Below, one piece after another: positions 26,690-35,172 of a stretch of 64,000 nt of DNA. This DNA is from Methylophilaceae bacterium. GTDB lineage: Bacteria; Pseudomonadota; Gammaproteobacteria; Burkholderiales; Methylophilaceae. Location of the stretch: contig CANCPF010000007.1 of the NCBI GenBank assembly GCA_947379975.1, positions 8,964 through 72,963 of the forward strand, in the 5' to 3' direction. A program made the position numbers and the translations under genes. How positions within the stretch are numbered: position 1 is the first letter of the stretch; each line of letters begins with the position of its first letter. A model generated the notes under the pieces. The model saw only the letters and a list, made by a program, of their open reading frames with translations. It was not told the DNA's origin and ran no database searches.

Positions 26690-27106
26690 ATGAGAAATAA
26701 CAATGATATTAGGCACGGTAGACACTGTGTATTTTTAATGCACGTTCATTTGGTCTTTGTGACTAAATATAGGCGAGAAGTGTTTACTAAAGCCATATTA
26801 GACGAGTTACGTCCAATATTTACGGCAGTGTGCAAAGACTTTGAAGCGGATCTGGTGGAGTTTGATGGTGAAGATGATCATGTGCATCTTTTGGTGAATT
26901 ATCCGCCGAAAGTGGCTATTTCCATGTTGGTGAATAGCTTAAAGGGAGTATCCAGTCGCATGATACGTAAAAAGAATTATCCGAGTATTACCAAGAAGTT
27001 GTGGGGCGGCGCACTTTGGTCGCCTAGCTATTTCGCGGGGAGTTGTGGCGGCGCACCGATTGCGATTATTCGGCAATATATTGAGCAGCAACAAACACCG
27101 CATTGA
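26690..27106 (+). CDS. tnpA: IS200/IS605 Y1 transposase TnpA
   Basis: The 138-residue HUH transposase has FLMHVHLVFVTKYRREVF near the start, the HUH motif HVHLLV (about residues 64-69) and the tyrosine near the C-terminus (RQYIEQQ). The frame is open further upstream into the tnpB 5' region, but the ATG at 26690 gives the family's standard length and N-terminus (RHGRHCVF). It stops 26 bp before the second hairpin. Confidence 0.93.
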   Translation: MRNNNDIRHGRHCVFLMHVHLVFVTKYRREVFTKAILDELRPIFTAVCKDFEADLVEFDGEDDHVHLLVNYPPKVAISMLVNSLKGVSSRMIRKKNYPSITKKLWGGALWSPSYFAGSCGGAPIAIIRQYIEQQQTPH

Positions 27107-27131
27107 ACGGCTTCACCGTTCGCACTTACAT

Positions 27132-27151
27132 CCTCGCCCTAAAGGACGAGG
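27132..27151. repeat. Subterminal hairpin at the tnpA end of the IS605 element
   Basis: CCTCG (27132-27136) and CGAGG (27147-27151) form the stem, with an inner CCT/AGG pairing and an unpaired base. It resembles the hairpin at the other end (ACATCCTC then GCCCTAAAG). Confidence 0.75.
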
Positions 27152-27275
27152 TTTTACGCGCTAACTGATAAAGCTGGCATTGCAATAAATAGGCATCAAA
27201 TACAGCTTTTATAAAACGCAAAAAAACTAAGCTTTGTTATACTAGCGCTAAGTTTACTCATAGAAAAATTTGATT

Positions 27276-28061
27276 ATGGCTGAAAAACCTACACGCACAC
27301 CCAGTAAAAAACCCTTGTTAGAGGGCGGTCTAAAAGAGCGCGGCATTTACTTGCTGCCCAACCTTTTTACTTCTGCCGCACTATTCGCTGGTTTTTTCGC
27401 CATCGTGCAGGCCATGAATGGTCACTTTGAGCTTTCTGCAATGGCGATTTTTATTGCCATGGTGTTAGATGGTTTAGACGGTCGTGTTGCGCGTATGACC
27501 AATACGCAAAGTGCATTTGGTGCAGAATATGATAGCTTGTCCGATATGGTGTCGTTCGGCGTTGCGCCAGCGTTAATTCTATATGTATGGGCACTCAAGC
27601 CATTGGGGAAACTAGGCTGGTTAGCTGCTTTTGTCTATTGTGCATGTGCAGCTTTGCGATTAGCTAGATTCAACACTAAATTAGACGATGAACATCAGGA
27701 TAAGCGCTATTTTCAAGGCTTGCCTAGCCCAGGTGCAGCGGCTTTGTTAGCCGGTTTCGTTTGGGTTTCTTATGAATATGGCGTCAGTGGCCGTGATATA
27801 TTTTTTGGTATTTTGCAATGGAAGTGGATGGCTTGGGGCATTACTGTATTTGCCGGACTTTCTATGGTGACGGATTTACGCTATTACAGCGGTAAAGATA
27901 TCAACCTGAAACAAAGTGTGCCATTTTTTGTGATTTTAGGCGTTATGCTGGCGATTGTGCTGGTGTCTTACAGTCCGCCAGAAGTGCTGCTTTTTATCAT
28001 GACTATCTACGCGCTTTCTGGTTATGCGCTCTGGCTGCAAGATCGATTTAAGCTGAAGTAG
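27276..28061 (+). CDS. pssA: CDP-diacylglycerol-serine O-phosphatidyltransferase
   Basis: This 261-residue membrane enzyme makes phosphatidylserine, the precursor of phosphatidylethanolamine. The CDP-alcohol phosphotransferase motif D-G-x2-A-R-x8-G-x3-D-x3-D is visible as DGRVARM...SAFGAEYDSLSD (about residues 68-90). The start is the ATG at 27276; a TTG two codons earlier is less likely. The C-terminal half is hydrophobic with several helices. In many proteobacteria pssA and leuA are neighbours, as here. Confidence 0.94.
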   Translation: MAEKPTRTPSKKPLLEGGLKERGIYLLPNLFTSAALFAGFFAIVQAMNGHFELSAMAIFIAMVLDGLDGRVARMTNTQSAFGAEYDSLSDMVSFGVAPALILYVWALKPLGKLGWLAAFVYCACAALRLARFNTKLDDEHQDKRYFQGLPSPGAAALLAGFVWVSYEYGVSGRDIFFGILQWKWMAWGITVFAGLSMVTDLRYYSGKDINLKQSVPFFVILGVMLAIVLVSYSPPEVLLFIMTIYALSGYALWLQDRFKLK

Positions 28062-28600
28062 TGAGATTACCCAGATTATTAATCTGCTGGAATTTTGGCT
28101 GATGCTTTTGCAATGAATGATGATGGCGAATATTTTATTTATTGGCGTGATAAATAAATTCAAACGCTGAAACGCTTGCGGAATAGATTAAAAAATACTA
28201 TATTTCTAACACTATGTTGAACATTACTATTTCATATGCTTTTTACGCGATTAGCTTAATGGCTAGCGCGTTATTTTTACGTAAAATTCTTGCCTTACGT
28301 GTTGCTGCCAGCGCCAAAGCGCTGCGTACGCATACACTGCGCTAGCGCGCAAACTACCCCCCACCCCACATGTATTCAATGACGCTGCGTTTAAAAACGC
28401 TAGCGATATGCTAGTATTTGAGCGAGATTAAATACATCAGCCATTTAATTTGTAATTTGATTAAATACGATAGCGTTTAAGTCCGGCCATAAACTAGATA
28501 CCAATTAAAAGATTAAGCTAATTTGAAAGTTAAGTAACTTAAGTAATCCAGGTAACCCAGGTAACCCAGCTAACTTAAGCTAACGATGAATAAGGTAACG
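28062..28600 (+). other. pssA-leuA intergenic region with small ORF and tandem repeat
   Basis: These 539 bp hold no recognised gene. An ATG-started frame at 28214-28345 could encode 43 residues with a hydrophobic centre and several Leu codons, but it has no Shine-Dalgarno. The leuA promoter must lie here. A nine-base tandem repeat occupies 28531-28584, just before leuA. Confidence 0.45.
28531..28584 (+). repeat. Six tandem 9-bp repeats upstream of leuA
   Basis: The units read TAAGTAACT, TAAGTAATC, CAGGTAACC, CAGGTAACC, CAGCTAACT and TAAGCTAAC without gaps, with the consensus YARGTAAYY. The array ends 16 bp before the likely leuA start. It may be slippage DNA or part of the leader; no function is known. 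Confidence 0.8.
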
Positions 28601-30142
28601 ATGATGAAACAAGACCAAATTATTATTTTTGACACCACCTTGCGCGATGGCGAACAAAGCCCAGGTGCAGCCATGACTAAAGAAGAAAAAATACGTATTG
28701 CACGCCAGCTTGAAAAATTAGGTGTAAACGTCATTGAAGCGGGCTTTGCTGCGGCAAGCCCTGGCGACTTTGATGCCATATCAGAAATCGCTAAAGTCAT
28801 TAAAAATTCAACCGTTTGCTCACTTGCGCGCGCTAGTGAAAACGATGTGCGTCGTGCAGGTGAAGCTATTAAACACGCGGCTAGTGGCCGCATTCATACG
28901 TTTATTGCGACCAGCAAAATTCACATGGAAAACAAACTTCGCATGACGGAAGACCAAGTGGTAGAGCGTGCGGTGCAGGCCGTAAAATGGGCATTGGAAT
29001 ATACTACTGATGTTGAGTTCTCAGCTGAAGATGCGGTACGTTCAGACATGGACTTTTTGATTCGCATCTTTGATGCAGTGATTCAAGCCGGCGCGACTAC
29101 TATTAATGTGCCTGACACGGTGGGTTATTCTATTCCGGCCCCTTGGGGTGAGCGTATGCGTGAATTGATTGCGCGCGTTCCGAATAGCGATAAAGTGGTA
29201 TGGTCTACGCATTGCCATAATGATTTAGGCATGGCGGTTGCTAACTCTTTGGCTGCAGTTATGGGTGGTGCAAGGCAAGTTGAATGTACGATTAACGGCT
29301 TGGGCGAGCGTGCGGGTAATGCGAGTTTAGAAGAAATCGTCATGGCGATTAAAACCCGCAATGATATTTTCAATTTGCGCACTAGCATCGACACCACGCA
29401 AATCGTGCCTACGTCAAAGTTAGTCTCGACTATCACTGGTTATCCGGTGCAGCCGAATAAAGCGATTGTCGGCGCAAATGCTTTTGCGCATGAATCTGGC
29501 ATTCACCAAGATGGCGTATTGAAGCATAGAGAAACTTACGAAATCATGCGTGCGGAAGATGTAGGCTGGGGCGCGAATAAATTAACTTTAGGTAAATTGT
29601 CTGGCCGTAACGCCTTTAGAACGCGCTTAAAAGAGTTGGGCATTGAGCTTGATACTGAAGATTTGTTGAATGCTGCTTTTGCCCGTTTTAAAACCTTAGC
29701 TGATAAAAAATCTGAGATTTTCGACGAAGATTTACATGCTTTAGTCAGCGATGAATTTGTCTCTGAAGCCACTGAACACTTCAAACTTGTCTATTTGCAA
29801 GTGGCCTCAATTACAGGTGAAGTTCCGCATGCAATTATTACCGTGTCAGAAAATGGCGTGGAAGCACGTGCCGAAGCTGATGGTGGTGGTCCAGTAGACG
29901 CAGCATTTAAGGCGATTGAAAGCTTGGTCGAAAGTGGTGCCGAGTTGCAGCTTTATTCTGTGAATAATATTACCAGTGGTACTGATGCGCAGGGCGAGGT
30001 GACTGTGCGTCTTTCAAAAGGCGGTCGTATTGTAAATGGGCAGGGCGCAGATACTGATATTGTGGTGGCTTCTGTAAAAGCGTATTTGAATGCACTTAAT
30101 AAAATACAGTCGAAATCAGAGCGTGCGCATCCTCAAATCTAA
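28601..30142 (+). CDS. leuA: 2-Isopropylmalate synthase
   Basis: LeuA makes 2-isopropylmalate from acetyl-CoA and 2-oxoisovalerate, the first step of leucine synthesis. The roughly 513-residue protein has the DRE-TIM motif FDTTLRDGEQSPG (about residues 11-23), STHCHNDLGMAVANSLA, the GLGERAGNASLEE stretch and a C-terminal regulatory domain (about 390-510). The ATG at 28601 has AAGG five bases upstream; ATGs at 28586 and 28604 are alternatives. Confidence 0.96.
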   Translation: MMKQDQIIIFDTTLRDGEQSPGAAMTKEEKIRIARQLEKLGVNVIEAGFAAASPGDFDAISEIAKVIKNSTVCSLARASENDVRRAGEAIKHAASGRIHTFIATSKIHMENKLRMTEDQVVERAVQAVKWALEYTTDVEFSAEDAVRSDMDFLIRIFDAVIQAGATTINVPDTVGYSIPAPWGERMRELIARVPNSDKVVWSTHCHNDLGMAVANSLAAVMGGARQVECTINGLGERAGNASLEEIVMAIKTRNDIFNLRTSIDTTQIVPTSKLVSTITGYPVQPNKAIVGANAFAHESGIHQDGVLKHRETYEIMRAEDVGWGANKLTLGKLSGRNAFRTRLKELGIELDTEDLLNAAFARFKTLADKKSEIFDEDLHALVSDEFVSEATEHFKLVYLQVASITGEVPHAIITVSENGVEARAEADGGGPVDAAFKAIESLVESGAELQLYSVNNITSGTDAQGEVTVRLSKGGRIVNGQGADTDIVVASVKAYLNALNKIQSKSERAHPQI

Positions 30143-30356
30143 TCTTGACTTCTGATTTTGAAGTCTAGTTTTGATATTTAGTTTTTAGTTTTAATCAGGA
30201 AATCTTAATAGTTAACTCAGCGGCTAATGTTAATCTGACATTAAATTTGATCGGTGAGTTACTTTTTTAGACGCATTTGTAAATTGTTATTAGGCTAAGA
30301 TAGCCATTCAGGAAGTTAGTCAAATTCTAATCAAATCAATATCGTCAGTTTCAAGC

Positions 30357-31265
30357 GTGTTTGGATTAAAGTTGAATCGCAAACAAGTATTGATAGCCTT
30401 AGCGCTGGCAAGCACCTATTTTGTATGGGGATTAACTTATCTTGCCATTAAGTTTGGTTTAGAAAGTTTTCCGCCATTTTTAATGGCCGGTATACGATTT
30501 ACGCTAGCTGGTGCCATTTTATATGCAGTGATGCGTTATTTAGGCGTACCCAACCCAACTAAGCCGCAATGGTTAAGTGCAACTGCCATTGGCATTTTGC
30601 TGCCTGCGCTAGGCAACGGCACTGTGTGTTATGTGCAGCAAACCGTGCCTTCTAGCGTAGCAGCGCTTTCAATAGCCACCGCGCCAATTTGGATGGCAAT
30701 TTTTGCATCGCTATGGGGCTATAAGATTTCAGCAAAAGAGTGGTTGGGTATTGTCATTGGTTTAGTCGGGATTGTTTTGTTAAACCTCGGTGGTACTTTT
30801 AGTACAGCGGCGGGACACGGTAATTTAGTGAGTGCACTATTACTTATTTTTGCCGCGGCTAGTTGGTCTTTTGGCTCTGTGTGGGGTCGGCGCTTAGATA
30901 TGCCTAGTGGACTAATGGCAAGCGCCGCGCAAATGCTGACTGGTGGTATTGTCTTACTGTTGGTGAGCGTGCTGCAGGGCGAGACTTGGCCGCAGCATAT
31001 TAGCCAGAAATCATGGTTGGCGATGTTATTTTTGGTGGTGTTAGGCTCTCTTGTAGCCTACAGTGCTTTTCAATATTTACTTAAAACTGTGCGCCCACTA
31101 GTGGCCAGCAGCAATACTTTCGTTAACCCAGTGGTGGCCTTTATGGGCGGCATTTGGTTTGCAAATGAGCATGTGACATCGATAGAATTTATTGCGCTTG
31201 GCGTCATCTTATTCGGCGTTTTTTTAGTACTTTCTGCTGCTAATAAAAATATTGAAATGAAATAA
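30357..31265 (+). CDS. EamA/DMT family exporter
   Basis: The 302-residue membrane protein has ten predicted helices in two EamA halves (the first with TYFVWGLTYLAIKFGLESFPPFLMAGIRF, the second with AASWSFGSVWGRRL). It resembles YedA-type drug/metabolite transporters. The start is uncertain: GTG at 30357 gives a good N-terminus, but no Shine-Dalgarno is obvious. The substrate is unknown, possibly an amino acid or related metabolite. Confidence 0.83.
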   Translation: MFGLKLNRKQVLIALALASTYFVWGLTYLAIKFGLESFPPFLMAGIRFTLAGAILYAVMRYLGVPNPTKPQWLSATAIGILLPALGNGTVCYVQQTVPSSVAALSIATAPIWMAIFASLWGYKISAKEWLGIVIGLVGIVLLNLGGTFSTAAGHGNLVSALLLIFAAASWSFGSVWGRRLDMPSGLMASAAQMLTGGIVLLLVSVLQGETWPQHISQKSWLAMLFLVVLGSLVAYSAFQYLLKTVRPLVASSNTFVNPVVAFMGGIWFANEHVTSIEFIALGVILFGVFLVLSAANKNIEMK

Positions 31266-31347
31266 ACTAATTTTTCTAGACCTAAACTTTGCTTAGGCTC
31301 AAATTTGGCCAGACCTAAATTTTAAAACTTAACTTTAAAGACATTCT

Positions 31348-32016
31348 ATGAAACAAAATCTCGCCCTATTTGACCTAGATAATACATTGCTCGCAGGCGA
31401 TAGCGACTATAGCTGGAGTTTGTTTTTAATTGAACAAGGTTTACTTGATGCCAGCTCGCACCGTGCCCGTAACGAGCAGTTTTACCAAGATTATAAAAAT
31501 GGCAATCTAGATATTTACAAGTTTTTAGAATTTCAGTTAAAGCCACTTTCACAGCATTCTGTAGCGTTTTTAGATACATTACATCTGAAATTTATGCAGG
31601 AAGTGATTCGTCCAATGATGACTACAAAAGCGCAAGATTTAGTGAATAAGCATCAAGCTGCGGGTGATTTATGTTTGATTATTACTGCGACTAATAGCTT
31701 TGTGACCAAGCCAATTGCCGAGGCTTATGGCATTGAACACCTGATTGGTACTGACCCTGAAATGATCGATGGTAGATATACCGGTGGCGTGAGCGGTGTG
31801 CCGAGCTTTCAGGCCGGTAAAGTGACGCGTATCAATCAATGGTTGGCGGATCGCCAGCAACAATTGTCAGATTTTGAAACTAGTTATTTTTATAGCGATT
31901 CACACAATGACTTGCCGCTCATGAAGCTGGTGACTAACCCTGTTGCCGTAGATGCTGATGAAACACTCACCGAATATGCTAAAGCGCAACATTGGCCACA
32001 TATTAGCTTGCGTTAG
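31348..32016 (+). CDS. HAD-IB family phosphatase (SerB-like)
   Basis: This 222-residue protein has the HAD motif I FDLDNTLLAGDSDYSW (Asp9/Asp11), motif II in LIITATNSF, and motif III/IV in FYSDSHNDLPLM. This set is the HAD-IB subfamily that includes phosphoserine phosphatase and HAD histidinol phosphatases of betaproteobacteria. A role in serine or histidine synthesis is possible but not shown by context. Confidence 0.86.
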   Translation: MKQNLALFDLDNTLLAGDSDYSWSLFLIEQGLLDASSHRARNEQFYQDYKNGNLDIYKFLEFQLKPLSQHSVAFLDTLHLKFMQEVIRPMMTTKAQDLVNKHQAAGDLCLIITATNSFVTKPIAEAYGIEHLIGTDPEMIDGRYTGGVSGVPSFQAGKVTRINQWLADRQQQLSDFETSYFYSDSHNDLPLMKLVTNPVAVDADETLTEYAKAQHWPHISLR

Positions 32017-32074
32017 GCTGTGCAATTTATTTAGCTTGATAAAGCAAAAGCGCGCACTTTAATGAGCTGGGTTG

Positions 32075-32881
32075 TTAGCGGCCTAGCAAAACTTGCAATA
32101 TAAACTTACTGCCCACGTAAGCGAGCATCAGCAACACAAAGCCAGCTAAGGTCCAGCGGATGGCTTTTATGCCGCGCCAACCGTACTGGTATCTGCCAAA
32201 TAACAAGCCGCCATAAATAAACCAGCTGGCAAAAGAGAATATGCTTTTGTGATTTAACTGCATCGGTTTGCCAAAAATTTCTTCTGAAAACAACATGCCG
32301 CTGATCAGCGTAATCGTCAGCAATATAAAACCCAGACTAATAATTCTGAATAGTAATTTCTCCATCACCATAAGTGGCGGAAAACTCGGTAATTTAATTA
32401 AAGTCGGTTTGTTGTGCAAGCTACGCTCAGCAATCGTCATTAATAATGCATGCAGCGTGCCAAAGGTAAATAAGCTATAAGCCGTTAACGCAATTGCGAT
32501 ATGCGCCAAAAATAAAGGTGATTCCACTGCAGGTAATACATGATTCGCTGCGTTAGAAGCTGGCAATAGTGCGAAAATAGCTGCCGGTGGCAACACAAAT
32601 GCTTGCAAATTAGTGAGCTCGTGTTTTAAATCTGCAATCCAGTAAATAAGCACAGTCAGCCAAGCAATGGCAGACATCACATTAAAAAAGCCTAAGTTAA
32701 AACTATTAACAAAAATGACTTGATATAACAGCCAGCCATGAATGATTAGGCCAATTGCTATCATGGCAGTGTGTAGTTTTAAATATTGCGACACGGCTGG
32801 CGTTTTTGCACAGCGCCAAAAGTCAGTCGCTACGGCTAAGTAGATAAATACCAGCGCTAAATACGGAATAAATTTTTGCAT
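32075..32881 (-). CDS. Cytochrome c assembly family membrane protein (YpjD/CcsA-like)
   Basis: This roughly 268-residue polytopic protein has about eight helices. The CcsA-type region HIAIALTAYSLFTFGTLHALL and the later LNHKSIFSFASWFIYGGLLFGRYQYGWRG are characteristic. It is the YpjD-like protein found divergent from ffh in many beta- and gammaproteobacteria. I chose the ATG at 32881; the upstream in-frame codon is TTG. Its role is unclear; similarity to CcsA suggests haem handling, but the full WWD motif is not apparent. Confidence 0.85.
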   Translation of the reverse strand: MQKFIPYLALVFIYLAVATDFWRCAKTPAVSQYLKLHTAMIAIGLIIHGWLLYQVIFVNSFNLGFFNVMSAIAWLTVLIYWIADLKHELTNLQAFVLPPAAIFALLPASNAANHVLPAVESPLFLAHIAIALTAYSLFTFGTLHALLMTIAERSLHNKPTLIKLPSFPPLMVMEKLLFRIISLGFILLTITLISGMLFSEEIFGKPMQLNHKSIFSFASWFIYGGLLFGRYQYGWRGIKAIRWTLAGFVLLMLAYVGSKFILQVLLGR

Positions 32882-32962
32882 AACGTAATTATGGCGCAAA
32901 TATGCGGGAAATATAATAGCTTGATGTAAAATTGAGCTCTAATTGATTTGTAAGAGTACGTA

Positions 32963-34327
32963 ATGCTAGAAAATTTAACCGACCGCCTACAAGGCGTTAT
33001 TAAGAATTTACGTGGACAAGCGCGACTTACTGAAGACAATATTTCAGACGCGATGCGCGAAGTTCGCATGGCGCTATTAGAAGCTGACGTAGCTTTGCCG
33101 GTAGTCAAAGACTTTATTGCCCAAGTTAAATTGCGTGCCCAAGGCCAGGAAGTTTTACAGAGCTTAACGCCAGGCCAGGCAGTTATTCAAGTAGTGCATG
33201 ATGAGCTAACGACCTTGATGGGCAAGGCTAATGTAGGATTAAATTTAGCCGCCGTAGCACCAGCCATCATTTTAATGGCCGGTTTGCAAGGTTCAGGTAA
33301 AACCACCACTTCTGCCAAATTAGCTAAGCTATTAAAAGAACAAAAAAAGAAAGTGCTGCTCGCCAGTGCTGACGTGTATCGCCCAGCGGCGATTGAGCAA
33401 CTTAAAACCCTAGCCAAACAATTAGAAGTAGATTGTTTTGATAGCAACGCCAGCCAAAAACCAATAGACATCGCCAGTGCTACGCTAGATTTCGCTAAGC
33501 GCGGCTATTACGATGTCATTATTTTTGATACTGCAGGTCGTTTGGGCATTGATGAAGCCATGATGGCGGAAATTAAAGCGCTACACACATTCTTAAATCC
33601 CATTGAAACCTTGTTTGTGGTTGATGCCATGCAAGGTCAGGATGCAGTAAACACCGCTAAAGCCTTTGGCGATACGCTGCCGCTTACTGGCATCATATTA
33701 ACTAAGCTAGACGGCGATTCTCGCGGTGGTGCTGCACTGTCTGTGCGGCATATTACTGGTAAGCCAATTAAATTTATTGGTGTCAGCGAAAAAGTCGATG
33801 GCTTAGAACCGTTCCATCCGGAACGCATGGCTTCACGTGTGCTAGGTATGGGTGATGTATTAAGCCTGATTGAGCAAGCGCACAAAAATGTTGATATGGC
33901 AGAGGCGCAAAAACTAGCAGATAAAGTTAAATCAGGTAAAAACTTTGATTTAAACGACTTTAAAATGCAAATGTCGCAAATGCGTAAAATGGGTGGTATG
34001 GGTGCGCTAATGGATAAAATGCCTAGCCAAATGGCCGGTATGGCGGCAAAAATGAATCCCGATGATGCCGATAAAGCGATTCGTAGAATTGAAGGTATTA
34101 TTAATAGCATGACAGCGCTAGAGCGCAGCAAGCCAGAGCTTATTAAAGCTACCCGTAAAAAACGGATTGCCGATGGTAGTGGTGTGCAAGTGCAAGAAGT
34201 GAATCGCCTGCTAAAACAATTTGAAGATACACAGAAGATGATGAAAATGTTCGCCAAAGGTGGCATGGCTAAAATGATGCGTGGTATGGGCAATATGATG
34301 GGCGGTAAAATGCCGGGCATGCGCTAA
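32963..34327 (+). CDS. ffh: Signal recognition particle protein Ffh
   Basis: Ffh binds signal sequences of nascent membrane proteins and, with 4.5S RNA and FtsY, targets them to the membrane. The 454-residue GTPase has the N domain, G1 GLQGSGKTTTSAKLA (about 105-119), the DTAGR motif, TKLDGDSRGGAAL, and a methionine-rich M domain (about 325-454) ending in a Met/Gly tail. Confidence 0.98.
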   Translation: MLENLTDRLQGVIKNLRGQARLTEDNISDAMREVRMALLEADVALPVVKDFIAQVKLRAQGQEVLQSLTPGQAVIQVVHDELTTLMGKANVGLNLAAVAPAIILMAGLQGSGKTTTSAKLAKLLKEQKKKVLLASADVYRPAAIEQLKTLAKQLEVDCFDSNASQKPIDIASATLDFAKRGYYDVIIFDTAGRLGIDEAMMAEIKALHTFLNPIETLFVVDAMQGQDAVNTAKAFGDTLPLTGIILTKLDGDSRGGAALSVRHITGKPIKFIGVSEKVDGLEPFHPERMASRVLGMGDVLSLIEQAHKNVDMAEAQKLADKVKSGKNFDLNDFKMQMSQMRKMGGMGALMDKMPSQMAGMAAKMNPDDADKAIRRIEGIINSMTALERSKPELIKATRKKRIADGSGVQVQEVNRLLKQFEDTQKMMKMFAKGGMAKMMRGMGNMMGGKMPGMR

Positions 34328-34428
34328 GTGTATTTTAACTAAAGTCTTTAAAATCAAGGGCTCAAAAAGTTTATATTAGTCGACAACAATAAAGTATATA
34401 AATAGTTAACTTATTTGCTAATTTTAGG

Positions 34429-34457
34429 TTGACCAAGTACTTAGTTTCTAGCATAAT
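34429..34457 (+). promoter_or_regulatory. Sigma-70 promoter of tRNA-Lys
   Basis: TTGACC (34429-34434) and CATAAT (34452-34457) are separated by 17 bp, followed by a GC-rich discriminator TGCGCCC, as is common for stable-RNA genes under stringent control. The predicted start lies about 60 bp before the tRNA. Confidence 0.75.
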
Positions 34458-34525
34458 TGCGCCCTTTCCTAGGTGATGCAAGTTACCAAGTAGGAATAAG
34501 AAGTAGTATTACCCATTAGTACAAT

Positions 34526-34601
34526 GGGGCGTTAGCTCAGCTGGTAGAGCAGCGGACTTTTAATCCGTTTGTCGTGGGTTCGATCCCCGCACGCCCTACC
34601 A
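34526..34601 (+). tRNA. tRNA-Lys (anticodon TTT)
   Basis: The 76-nt gene folds into a full cloverleaf: acceptor GGGGCGT with ACGCCCT (G1-T72 wobble), D arm with AGCTGGTAGA, anticodon TTT at 34559-34561 in the loop CTTTTAA, TTCGATC in the T loop, and an encoded CCA. It marks the left edge of the arsenic island. Confidence 0.97.
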
Positions 34602-34609
34602 ATAAAATC

Positions 34610-34638
34610 AAGGGGTTACGATAATATCGTAACCCCTT
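34610..34638 (+). terminator. Terminator after tRNA-Lys
   Basis: AAGGGGTTACGAT and ATCGTAACCCCTT form a perfect 13-bp stem around a 3-nt loop, nine bp downstream of the tRNA, followed by GTTCATTT. Confidence 0.85.
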
Positions 34639-34797
34639 GTTCATTTCTAGTAGCCGTATAGTAGGCTAGATAACACAATTCCCACTTACAAACCAATCTC
34701 ACGAATTCCCACCGTATGACTCCTAAGTGGGACGAAGCTGCCGTACCATTTAGATGCGCCTACTTCTGGCCAAAAGCTGCCGTTAAATAAAAAAATG

Positions 34798-34830
34798 TTG
34801 ACATTATTTCTATATTTGTGGAAATATAGA
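34798..34830 (+). promoter_or_regulatory. arsR promoter with ArsR-type operator
   Basis: A -35 box TTGACA (34798-34803) is followed by a perfect inverted repeat TCTATATTT-GTGG-AAATATAGA (34809-34830), which covers the expected -10 region and ends 3 bp before the arsR ATG. A dimeric repressor bound here would block transcription of the whole ars operon, including its own gene. Confidence 0.8.
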
Positions 34831-34833
34831 TAC

Positions 34834-35160
34834 ATGAATAATAAAACTGCGGTCACACTTCTCGCTTCAATTGCTCAAGATGCACGTTTGAGCATTTTTA
34901 GATTACTGGTTCAGGCTGGCTCAAAAGGCTTAGCTGCTGGAGTTATTGGCGAACAACTTAGCATTCCTAACAGCACACTTTCATTTCACCTCAAAGAGCT
35001 AAGTCATTCAGGGTTAATTAGTTCTCGCCAAGAAAGTAGATTTGTTTATTACTTCGCAAATTATGAAGCAATGAATGGATTGCTTGCCTACCTCACAGAG
35101 AATTGCTGCGCTGGTCAGCAAGAATGTTGCCCTGATTTAACTTGCAGTTCTCAAGCCTAA
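34834..35160 (+). CDS. arsR: ArsR family transcriptional repressor
   Basis: This 108-residue winged-helix repressor has the recognition helix region SIPNSTLSFHLKELSHSGLI (about 48-67). Cysteines cluster at the C-terminus (NCCAGQQECCPDLTC), the arrangement of ArsR types in which As(III) binds at the C-terminal side. I chose the ATG at 34834 because the upstream in-frame sequence lies within the operator. It heads the arsenic operon. Confidence 0.93.
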   Translation: MNNKTAVTLLASIAQDARLSIFRLLVQAGSKGLAAGVIGEQLSIPNSTLSFHLKELSHSGLISSRQESRFVYYFANYEAMNGLLAYLTENCCAGQQECCPDLTCSSQA

Positions 35161-35172
35161 AGGATTTACACC

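Larger units (their letters stand above)
25421..27160. mobile_element. IS200/IS605 family element with divergent tnpA and tnpB
   Basis: The element has a Y1 HUH transposase (tnpA, plus strand) and a TnpB (minus strand) transcribed away from each other, with a subterminal hairpin outside each gene (25430-25449 and 27132-27151). Both ends share ACATCCTC followed shortly by GCCCTAAAG. Elements of this family move as single strands and make no target-site duplication, so the exact ends cannot be fixed; the coordinates given are approximate. Both genes look intact. Confidence 0.85.

Noticed and set aside
28214..28345. A 43-codon frame with several Leu codons upstream of leuA, possible leader peptide for attenuation.
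   Set aside because: No Shine-Dalgarno, the Leu codons are scattered, and no terminator/antiterminator pair was seen between it and leuA.
33637..34320. A 227-residue open frame on the minus strand.
   Set aside because: It is antisense to the ffh M domain; the hydrophobic look is a by-product of the Met/Lys-rich sense codons.
34526..34601. A search for a direct repeat of the tRNA-Lys 3' end as the right attachment site of the island.
   Set aside because: Nothing resembling the 3' half of the tRNA was seen between 38500 and 41100.
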